Assembly: GCA_006384855.1 (NCBI GenBank)
Contig: VCJN01002992.1
Coordinates: 496,001-560,000, forward strand
DNA: 64,000 nucleotides
Reading direction: 5' to 3'
Source: Tetraselmis striata
Lineage: Eukaryota; Chlorophyta; Chlorodendrophyceae; Chlorodendrales; Chlorodendraceae
A program made the position numbers and the translations under genes. The notes beneath the pieces are model-generated. The model saw only the letters and a program-made list of their open reading frames with translations. It did not search any database and was not told the DNA's origin. Numbering within the stretch: position 1 is the first letter of the stretch; every line of letters starts with the position of its first letter. Positions 1 to 10,900 of this stretch are shown one piece after another.

Positions 1-148
1 TCCAGTCAATTTGCAGACGTCACACTTGTACAGCGCCACTATGGCTGCTGCAGTATGAATAGCCTGCGAAAGCGCAGTGCCACCTTTGATCCATGTACGC
101 AGCCTACCTCGCTCTCACTTTCCCCCCCCGACTGCCATGGTGCGGCAG

Positions 149-1990
149 GTCACCGCGCTTGCGGCCGGCAAGCTGCACAGCTGCGCGGTGGACACCCACG
201 GGCAGCTGTACGCCTGGGGCTGCAACCGCGCCGGGCAGTGCGGTGTCATGGTGTCGGCAGTGGTGGTGGAGCCGCGCGAGGTGCGGATTGTGGGGCAGAC
301 AGGGAGCACGGCCGCGGTGGCGGCGGGGCAGGCGCACACGCTGGCGCTGAGCACCTCGGGCGAGCTGTTCTCATGGGGCTACAACGCCTGGGGCGCGCTG
401 GGGCTGGGCCCTCCCGTGCCGCACATGCCGCCCGTTGTCACGTCACCCACCAGGATCGAGGGCATCCCTCCCTGCACTCAGGCAAGCCTCCCTCCTGGGT
501 TCCCAACACCACCAAGCGCCTATCTGTACCTGTTGCTTGGGGCGGGATGGTGCCGCATGCCCTGGACATGATTCTGGCTCAGAGAATGCAGCCGGAAGCC
601 ACGGTGGGCAATGCAGAGGCACAAAGAGTGCGAGCAGAGACTACAGAGTGTGTGTGCTGTGGGATGGCATCACAAGGCGTGCAACAAGTGATTGGTCGCC
701 CGCTAGGCTGATAAGGGGGCTCACTGCACCGAGAGCCCGTCCCATTCCATATCCGTGCGCCGCCGTGCTGGCACTAGTCGGTCCTCCTGACAGCTGCTGC
801 CCCCGTCGGCGCAGATTGCGGCCAGCGTCATCAGCATGGCGGTCACCACGCAAGGGCAGCTGCTGGTGTGGGGCCGCAACAAGTGGATCAGTCACCCGCG
901 GGAGGAGGTCCAGGCGCAGGTGGGGCACAGTCGCGGCCAGGAGATAATGGGGGAGGGGGGGGGCAAGTGAGAAGCTGCAGGCCGACCTGGCTTAATTGAG
1001 CGTTGAGCGGGTTAGGAAAGATAACACTGCATTATGAGGTCTGGGTTGGGCGCACTTCTGACATGTGTTGCCTTGCCTTGCAGTGTGTTCCGCAGCCGCT
1101 GGACTGGCTGGCGGGGGAGCGCATCTCGCAGGTGTGCTGCAGCGTGGACACCGCGGTGGCGCTTGCGGAGGATGGCGCGATCCATGTGTGGGGCCGCAAG
1201 AAACAGCTGATGCGCGACACACATGAGCCGGGCCAAGGCCGTTCCAAGGTAAGCCGCCGGCTGTGTTTCCCTGCCATGCCATGCCATGCCATGAGCTGCC
1301 CTGCCGTGCTTTGCCATGCCATGCCATGCTTTGCTATGCCATGATATGACATGACATGCCATGCCCTTCCATCACGTACCGTGCCATGCCGTGCCGTGCC
1401 ATGCCATGCCATGCCATGCCATGCCATGCCATGCCATCAAATCACTTTAACATGGCATGTCATGACATATGTCATGCCATGCCGTTCCATACCGGGCCGT
1501 GCTATGCCATGCCATGACAGGACATGCCAGGCCATGACATGATATGACACGCCCTGCCCAGCCACAACATGACATGCCATGCCATACCGTGCCATGCCAT
1601 GTCCATGCCGTGCCTTGAAATGCCGCTGCCGGTCATATCATGCGTAATATAAGTGTGTGATTATGTGTCATGACAATATCGTGTCACGGAATCATGCTAT
1701 CATGACACCATTGGGGACTGTCATATCACAGCAAGAACTGGACATTACGCTTGCATGGTTGCCCATGCGGCGACAATTATCATCTGCTGCGCCTTGACGC
1801 AATCATCTGCGGCCCCAGCAGGATTGAGCCCCCACTTCCACACACCCGCCCCCCTGCGCAGACACCCCTCCTAGACCAGCGCATGGCAGAGGAGGAGATA
1901 AAGGGCGAGGCGGCCGGCGGGCTCACCGAGAATGTCATGATGCGCGCTGCGTGTGGTGAGGGCTACTGCGTGCTGCTGGCGGACGGGGAG
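149..1990 (+). other. RCC1-repeat region of the giant gene
   Basis: Four exons encode successive RCC1 blades. The signature is easy to see: alanine/glycine followed by a His-Thr/Ser pair, a short hydrophobic run, a Gly turn and then YAWG, FSWG, VWG. The blades at 149-481 are the best preserved (for example VTALAAGKLHSCAV then LYAWG, and GQAHTLAL then LFSWG). Exons 815-919, 1084-1248 and 1862-1990 hold more degenerate blades. RCC1 domains form seven-bladed propellers used for protein binding or guanine-nucleotide exchange; only about five blades lie in the window, so the rest are probably upstream. Confidence 0.85.
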
Positions 1991-4900
1991 GTGCGTGCGG
2001 GCCCGATGGCGCAAATGCGAACGTCCTGGGGTGCAGATTAGCATGCTGTGGGGGGGCGGTGCCCAGAGATGCTTTGTGCGTGGATGTGTCCGTGAGGTCT
2101 CCGCGTGCTGGGGTAATAGCCGCATAGCAGAGAACCTGCCCTTACATCAAGCACGGAAACAAATTGATCGCACGTGATATCTCTGGCGAAAGCAGACAAT
2201 CACTGGGCTTGGCATTTGTTTCGTCCTCGGTTTCCTAAAGCGGCGAGTGCGCGGGTGAGTGACAGCACTCTGTTGGGATGAAGGCTGTTTGGATAAGGCC
2301 TCGTGTCCCCGGCCGACGCTGACTCCTCGTCACCCCGACGGCGGCCTACGCCGCAGTTCTGGCAAGCGCCGCACTCAGTGCTCAAGCGCGCGCTGCACTC
2401 GGTGTGGAAGATCTACCGGCACTCAGTGGGCAAGATCGTGGGCGGGACCAAGGGGGCCACCCGCGGCGGCCGCTTGCGCACGCGGCTGGAGGAGCAGGAC
2501 GATGGGGTGATGACGTTTTCGGTGCGCGCTGCGGGCTGGCCCGCCATTGAACACCCCACACGGCACCTCATTGCCGCTTCCCTGCCTCCAATACCGGCCA
2601 CAATTGTCCCCCCTTGGAGACTGGAATTGCTTGACAATTTCTCGAGGCCTTTGTTTATGAAAGACAGGCCGTGTAGGTCATTATATGATAACGCATGTAT
2701 TCTCCTAGAACGAATAAACGACCCCGCGACTAAGCTTTGCAGGAGGGACGGAGGGGCTGACCTCGCTGCCCGCCCCCCCCCCCCCCCCCCACTTCTTGCC
2801 CAGACGCTGCTGCTGATGTGCAAGGAGATGGCGCTGATCGACAACGCGGTGGGCGTGCAGCAGCTCGTCATGATATACGAGGAGGTGGCGCGCGAGGCAG
2901 CCAGCACGTACCTAGCCCGGCTGCCCAAGTTCATGCAGGTGGCAGTGAGCGCCTTCCAGCTGAAGCAGCCGGCGAGCAAGGCGCCCCTGGGGAAGGATGC
3001 GTCCTCCCGGAACTGGGAGACCGCGCTGACGGCCATCAGTCAGGTGGGGCGTTGTCCTCCCACCCCCCCCCCCCCCCCACCACCACCACCACCCCTCGCG
3101 CCCCCCACACACAGGGGCCCTGGTCCCCTTTGGGCCACCTTCGCTTCGATACGCGACTCACTCGGCTTTGCGCCAGCCATGGCAACAACTTACACCGAGC
3201 TGCCCCGTCGCGCTGAGGACTATGCATCATGGGATGTAGAGAACCACAACATGCCTAGTTGTTGCGTGTGTAAAGGGGGGTGGGGGTGTTTAGCCGCGTC
3301 GCCTGCCAGGTTCGAGGGCTGGAGCCACAGGGGTAGTGACTGGAGCTCACGCAGGCTCAGATTGCGCCCCCATAGGCGTCGCAAGAGAGGCGGTGCCGTA
3401 CCACAGGTGCCCCACTCCACAGAAACAGCGGAGGTGGCGCACGTGTGTGGCTACTAGATACGCCGACGTTATACTGGTGCCGAGCCACCTATAGTAACCC
3501 TTGCTACAAGCCTTGAATTGGGCATGCATGCACCCCGTAAGAACGATCGCTACGGTTCTTGTAGTCAAGCACAGCTGCCAGTCATCCGTGCTATGTGGGC
3601 GCTGCGCAGCAGGATGGCACCGACGCGCTCCGTGCGGCTGAGCATGAACCCCGGCCACGACGCCCCGGCATCCTCAGCCGAGCTCGCCCTCGCGGCGACG
3701 TGGTTGCCACTTTGCGGGAACTGCCTATCGGATGATGAACATGCCGCTGGCGAATACCAATCTCGTGGTTTTCAAGTCCCTGATTCCGTTGGTGGTTGTT
3801 GCCAATCCGTCTATACCGCAACAATCGAGACAACATCCGCCTCAAAAGCACAACGCTTGCCCCACGGCCGCGTGCTATCGCATCTATATATTTATACAAA
3901 TAAATATACATATATGCACATGTAATCATACTCGCCGTAACCTCAGGTACACATCAAACATGTACTTGTAGCGCGTATATACATCGTGATAATCGCATAA
4001 ACTTTGTTGGAACATCACATGCCGGTGCTCAAGTTACAGACTCACTTTTCATCGCGATAATTACCATTCTGATTATATTTACAACGGCAACTTGGTGAGC
4101 TGCCCGGATGGCTCGTCATAGTGCAGGCTTGCCAGCCGCTCTGTTGACGTGGGCTCCATCTCTGAGTCTCTGTAGCCTCAGGGGAGTTGTGACTGTTCTT
4201 GATTTGGCCCCCATGAGCTTTCGTTCATGCCGGTGGCTCTTGACCACTCAGACATTCACCCCCCCACCCCCCACCCCTTGACGCCGCCACCCCTCCCGCG
4301 CCTTGTACTTTCTGCATGGCGGCCGCGTCTCCAGAGGAAGGAGCGCGAGGGGCTGGTGTTTGAGATCCAGGAGGAGACATCGGACCTCAACGTGGCGGCA
4401 GCGCCGGCGGACGTGCCCACCATTCGTGGGCCAGGGCGCAAGAGCAAGCGCGAGCCCGCTGCGCACATCGGGGACGGCAAGGGCCACGAGATGAAGCAGC
4501 TGTCGACGCAGATCCAGGCGGAGATGCAGGCGCGCGTGGCGCTGCTGGAGACGCCGCTCGCGTTCAACGAGGCGCTGGCCGTGATGCTGGGCCTCGCGTC
4601 CTGCCACTTGCCGAAAGAGACGGACGAGACGGAGCTGCTGCGCCTCGTGGCGGAGCAAGCGGCCAGGCTGCAGGATCGCGCCCTGGAAGGCCCCAGCTTC
4701 CTGCTCCGCGAGTCGTGCTCGCCGGCGCTCGTGAAGGTCCGTTCCGCTTGTCCGCCCAGGCGGATCCCGGCAATGCCGTTCTTCTATAGTAACAGCAACA
4801 CCGCCCCACCGTTTATTCCGGACTGTGCTCAATTACACACTGCAGCCAGGGCTTTGTGCTTCCTCCCCTTGGGACGCGGGTAGATGGATATATCTATCTA

Positions 4901-7900
4901 TGCCCTATATATAGATAGGATATGCAGTAGCCTTGTTCGGAACTTGTCCCGAGTCGATGTCCAGTTAGGAGCTGTCTTAGATAGATGGCAATTGCGGCAA
5001 CAGTCCCCCCCCCCCCCCGGCCCCTGCGGCGGGGAGCTGGATTATACTTAGAGCGTCGCATCCTGTATGGTACGCGGAGCCACGCACTGAGGGGGTTAAG
5101 GAAATGGCACCGACCAGGGTGTGGGTCCAGTTTGTCATCTCTTGGCTGGGGCAGTCATTGCTACCACAGCTGCCGCAAGCAGACAGTCGCTGCACCCCGG
5201 CCGCGTGTGCCGCCAGTCTCTTGCCAGCGGACTCCATCTGCTGATGGATCCCCCTCCTCCTCCCATGCCGTTTCCAAATACCTCTGCCTCTGCTTTTAGC
5301 TCGTAGGTCTCACCGATGGTGAGGTAGTACTAGCCAGGTTCCGCGTGTACGCTTGTCTCGCCTGATGCAGCCTAACACCCCCCTCCCCCCCCTTTCCCGT
5401 GTCGGCATGATTTGCGACCCACTGCAGGCCGTCGCCAATGCGTCGGACTACAAGATGCTGAAGCGCATATTTGCGTACCTGCTCTCCCCGCACCCTGACC
5501 GCGAGGATCTCAACATGCCCATCGCCGACATCGACCGAGCGCTGAGCACGCTGGGTGACAGCGCCGGCATCACGCTCCTCGCGGTCGCGACCTTCATGCG
5601 CGAGGCCAATCTCGTCCCCAAGCTGCTGGCGCAGTACGCCAGCGCCCGGCAGCAGCAGGAGGACCCGGAGCTGTACCGCCTTGCGCAGGAGGTGGCGCTG
5701 CGCGACGGCTCGCAGATGGAAAAGTCCGCCGAGGATCGCGTCACCGAGGAAGCCCTGGCGCACCGAGACAAGATCCTGGTGCGCAGAACGCGGCCTGCCG
5801 GGCGGCCCCTCCACTACCCTACCAACTTTACAACGTGTGCGAGTGCCATCGTGAGATGCGTATCTGATCGACCGCGCATGGTCGTCCGAGGGGCATGCTG
5901 CTCATGGGACGGCTTCCCAGCAGGCGGCGCCCAGGGTGGACGAGCCAAACCTGAGATATGAATGGGACCAAGCTACGGGTTTGATATGAGTGCCGAGGGA
6001 GTGCTTTCGAGCCGGGCCGTCGTGATGCTGAACTGATCACCGCATCCGACGTTTCCCCTGGCGACTGCCCTCGGGCAACAGGCCGAGATCATGTTCAAGC
6101 TCCACGGCGGCAACCCGCACCTGGACCCGGACTGCATAAGCTTCCCGGACTTCATCTCGCTCGTGCTGCTGCTGGTGACCGTGCGCTCGTGCTCGAACAA
6201 CAACCGCGCCGTGCGCGAGGAGGAGCTCGACCTGTCCTCGCAGACGATGCACTACGAGCACCTCATGCAGCGCGTGAAGCTGTACCGGGAGCGCAAGCTG
6301 CAGCCCTGGAGGTTTCTGCGCCGGCAGCGCACCGATGCCGAGATTGAGCAAGAAGTGGACCGCGTGTTTGCTTTGTACTGCACGCTGGACACCACCAGCT
6401 ACAGCGTGGAGATCGACCAGCGGGTGCGCCACCCCAGCCCAACGCTATACACTGCACACACAGCGCACAGCCTCTCGTGGTGAAACACCAACGGCAGCAT
6501 CGATATCTCTTCTGACCCGCCACACTTGCATGATTAGCACTTAATGCAACGAAGGCGGATAATGCCAAGCAAATCGCGCCAGCGTTACTTTCTCCTACTA
6601 GCAACACACAATGGCCAATCTGTCCCCTAGACCCCCTCCCCCTTGGGACCAGCCCATGCTCCCTCACGCCGCACTCCCCGCGGTAAGGCGCTCGCTGGTT
6701 GGCCTTCCCAATCTGCCAGCCGCGACTGACTCGCCTGGACCGCGACTCCCATGCCAGAGCTTCCGCAAGTTTGCAAAGGACGCAAAGCTAGTGGACAACC
6801 GCACAACTGTGCCGAAGATGGACATCCTCTTCATCTCGGTGCCCCCCCCCCCCCCCCCCCCCCCCCGGACACACGTGCATGCCCATGACGGGTGCCAAAC
6901 TGGCCACATGATGCTCCCATGCCGCCGTACGTTGAGGTGTATCACGCAGTAGGGGTGAATGCGTGTATGCATGCCCCCCCCCCCCCCCCCGCGCGCGCTA
7001 CCCCAGCATGTGAACCAGACGCGCCGACGGGAGGAGGAGGAGGAGCAGAGCAGGCGCGGGAGTATGATCAACACGGGCTTTCCGCTGCGCAAGAGCGGTG
7101 TCATGCGCCGAAGCACCGAGTCCGCCGCGCAGCCGCCCCAGCTCGACGCCACTGCGCCGTCAGCGGTTGCCAAGCAGGCATCCACCCTCAGCCGCGCGCC
7201 CTCAGCCCGAAGGAGGTAGTCTTAGTCTCCAAAGCCCCCCCCCCCCCTCCCCCCCAACCCCATCCCGTCCCACCGCCCCCTTTTGCTCCCCATGGACAAC
7301 CCTTTGAGCGGTGGCAGCTTTGCTCCAGGTTTTTAGGGCTTGTTTTAAGGTTTAAAACAAACCCACATCAAAAGCTATAATTCCCTAAAACCCTATGAAC
7401 CCATATACTAGCGATATCATGCGGCTGACTTATTAGGGCTGAGGGTTTACATTCCATGGTCTGGCAGAGACGTAGAGCCTGAGGCCGTAACGCAAGAGTC
7501 TGCCTGCAGCTGCACTGCCCCAATGTGAGGGGTGGTGGGTTGGGGGGAGTACTGACTGACGTGGCGCGGGGCGCCGCCGTTGATCAGAACCTCCTCCGGC
7601 AAGCAGGCAAAGCCTGGGGCATCCAGCGGCACGCCGGAGATCATGAAGCTGGCGAAGGCGCTGAAAAAGAGCGAGCTGGGTGGGTTGGTGCGCGCGATGA
7701 AGGTGCGCCCCCCAAGGCGTGAACGTTGGCAGCTGGGGGACGGTGGCGGGATCGATGGAGCACTGCCATGCAGGGCATGCTGTTTCGATCAATGGGACTA
7801 ATTTGCCCTGCGGCCGGTCGTGATGCATCTCTGACGGCTGCCTCTCTGACACGACTGCATTGCCTTCCCATGCTGCTGCCGCCGCGGCCAGAGCATGAAC

Positions 7901-10900
7901 AATGACAGCAGTGGCAACTCCCAGCGCGAAGCGATCCGGCTGGCGGCGGACCTCATGAAGGGCAGCGGCATTGGCGGCAGCGGCGGCAACAATGACAAGG
8001 TGAAGCGCATGACAAGCCGCAAGCGCTCCGGGAATGCGGAGTTTCAGCTGGGACAGCTGAAGCTGGAGCAGGAGGAGCAGGCGGGGTCGCGGCCGCAGAG
8101 CATGGGGCAGCGGGTCTCCATGAGCAGCGGGCTCAGCAAGAAGCGGCTCAACGTTTCGCGCGAGGAGAGCGGACGAGGCGCTCACTTTGCCAAGGGCTCC
8201 ATCGAGTCGCGCCAGAGCGCCGTGGGGCTTTCGCTGGAGGACAAGGCGGGTGTTGGTCACGTGCGCTGAACCCCCCTCCCCCCTCCCCCCATCCTTCCCC
8301 CCCCCCCCCCCGTTTCCCCCCTCCCTTCCCTACTACTGACCCCCCCTTCCCCCCTGTCCCCCGCCGCTGGCCTCTTGCACACATCAACTCCCACTTGGCT
8401 TTCCGCCAGGCACTGCGGGCACTTCCAGTTGGCATAATGGATCGACCATTCTATTAGGATGGAAGCTCGGCAATAGGAAATAGAATTTGATAGAGAAAAG
8501 AATAGCATCGATAACTTGTGCATAGTTTGCTGGATTATTAACTGACAATGCATTCGATAGTATTGCGAATCCATTTCGGGTAGCGCCAAGTATATTGTTT
8601 GAGTTTGTATTGCCCGTGTATTCAGGAAAAGTCTACGTGCATTGTTTGAAATTAGAAAGCAATACAGGACTGCGGAACGATGCACAACGGTGAAATGGTG
8701 TTAATCATAATACGACACTCGGAACATGATTACGCGTTTCAGCTAGAAGGGTACTCCTGGTATTGGTTAGTACAGGTAGGATCAGGTAGTATATCGTTAC
8801 ATATCGTTAGTATCAGGTAGTACAATGCTCGTCCATTGATTGCTTGATTACCTAGCGTGTGGTATAAAGCAGGATATATTGCAGCAACATTGCAGACATG
8901 GATTATGTAATCCATACTATCGCGTCCAGACATTCTATTACGATGGAGCTTCAGCAACAAATAATTAAGAGTGCTAGACAATGATATTACCAAAATAGAA
9001 TAGAAATGGGAACAACGCTAGAAGGGTGGCAAAACACAACCAGGCCCCGCCGTTTAAATTATTTGCCACCTATGCGCTATTATGTAAACACCATTACATT
9101 ATCCCTTTCCTGTCGACGCAGCTGAGAGCGGCATTCCCGCCCTTGCTTGCCGCCAGACCGGGAAGCGGCCCACCATGCGCAAGCGAGCGGTGGCGGTGGA
9201 CCGCGCCGCGTTCGGGTCTTGCCTCGAGCAAATTGCGGCTGTGAAGTACAAGAAGGTGCGCCCTGGCTTGGCCGGGTATCGCCCCTTAGTAGCTCCCCCT
9301 GCGCTGCCCTGGCTCGACCCGCACATCGGAGCCACAGACCCACGTTGCTGCACGAAAGCTGTCCGCTTGTATAGAAAATGTGGTGCTTACTGGTGACCCA
9401 GCCCTCCAATTCTGTGTCGACATCGGCCGGCGGCCGTGAGCAGGAGCCCAAGCCGTACCGCTTTCTGGTGGAGAAGCATCTGCTGTCCATCTCGCACGCT
9501 GTGATGGATCGCTACGACGACATGATGGAGCAGCTACTGGAGCCCGAGGTGCTCGACCTGGCGGAGCGGTACAGCGGCGCGTTGCAGCAGATCTACAAGT
9601 CGTACTGCACCCTGGACGACTGCCTCGCCTACAGGTGCCCCACCCCCCCCCTTCCCCCCCGCGCGCCTTCCCCCTCCTCCAGCCCCTGCTTTGCTTTCTG
9701 GCTTAATGATGGCCGGCACCCATCAACCTGCCGCAGCGTGACCCCTATTAGACCGAATCCAAAGAGTCTGCCGGCATCTGTTTTACTGTTGATCTATCGG
9801 TCAGTGTTCAAACCTGCATGCATGTGCAACAAGTCGTGTTGTTTCTGGAAGTGCTGCTGAAAGTGCGGTACCAGCCATTCACAGCTGTATTTCAAAGGAT
9901 ATCCCTCTGCACTGTCATCACTTATCACGTACCTAGAAAGCGCTGCTGGCCCCCTCAGCCCCCTCCCCCCCCCCCCCCCCCCCTCTCTTCTCTGGCCGCG
10001 CAGCCATGCTGAGGTCACGTGGCAGATGATGGAGGACGCCAACTCCACGCTCTCGTTCAAGGAGTTTGCCTTCTTGTCACACGACTTCGGCATTGTGCCC
10101 GGCCTCATCACGGTGCGCACCCGAGCGCCTCCTGGTCCGTTTCCCGGGTCCCACCGCTCCGCAGAGAGGGCGATCCTGAAGCCGCGGTTCCCCCCCCCCT
10201 CCCCCCCCCCCCCCCCGGCGTGGTTGCTTGCGGCCCAGATCCGCGACCTGGAGACCATCTTCCGCCGCGCCAACACCACAGACGGCAACGACGACTCCAT
10301 CCAGCACATGAACTATAGCGAGTTTGTCGACGCGGTGGGCCTGATTGCGATGTACGGTTACGGCAAGGGCGAGCTCAAGGACCAGTACCCCACCCCGTTT
10401 GACAAGGTCAAGGCGCTGTTTGGGTACATGGGCTTCCAGGCGCGCCCTGCGGCCGTGCCCCGCCTCACCTTGCCTCCCGCCTGCTGCCACAGCCACCCCT
10501 CCATAAGCACGTGTCGGCCTGCAGTTGTTCCCCTGTTGGTCCCAACCCGCTGATCTTTGAGCCCTTGATAGACCGCTGGCCATGGCAGTGCCGGGTCAGT
10601 GCCGGGGTGGACTCCGCCGTGCGGGCGCTGACTGTCACTGGGCCCCGCGGCGCTGCAGGAAGGGAAAGCAGACGAGGAGGAGGACGCGAAGAAGACCGCG
10701 CACGGCGAGGTCGCCTACAAGGAGTGGTGGGCGCTGCAGGCGAAGAGCTTTGCGAACAAGGACTCCCCGCGGAAACGGGTGAAGGAGCCCGGCAAGGTGG
10801 GAACCCCCCCCCCCCCCCCCTGCCCTGAGAGCATGGTGCCGTCAAGAGTGATCGCAGACAGATGCGTGGTTCTGTGCCTCCCGGCGCTGCGGTCCTTGAC

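Larger units (their letters stand above)
6082..10439 (+). other. EF-hand-like segments of the giant gene
   Basis: Exons 6082-6423, 10004-10112 and 10239-10439 encode loops followed by a Ser/Asn-Phe/Tyr-x-Glu/Asp-Phe helix start: SFPDFISLVLLL, STLSFKEFAFL and MNYSEFVDAVGLIAMYGY. The last is followed by a DKVKALF helix. This resembles the degenerate EF-hand units common in flagellate-protist scaffold proteins. Calcium ligands are incomplete in all three, so binding is doubtful. Confidence 0.5.

Noticed and set aside
992-1542. Open frames rich in Met-Ala-Trp-His or Met-Pro-Cys-His
   Set aside because: They are the six-frame reading of the ATGCC satellite in an intron.
2413-3036. 207-codon minus-strand frame
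   Set aside because: Antisense to the giant gene's exons and intron, with no domain.
2303-3457. 384-codon plus-strand frame
   Set aside because: It joins two real exons (2357-2521 and 2804-3043) through intron sequence with C tracts; splice sites and codon bias define the exons.
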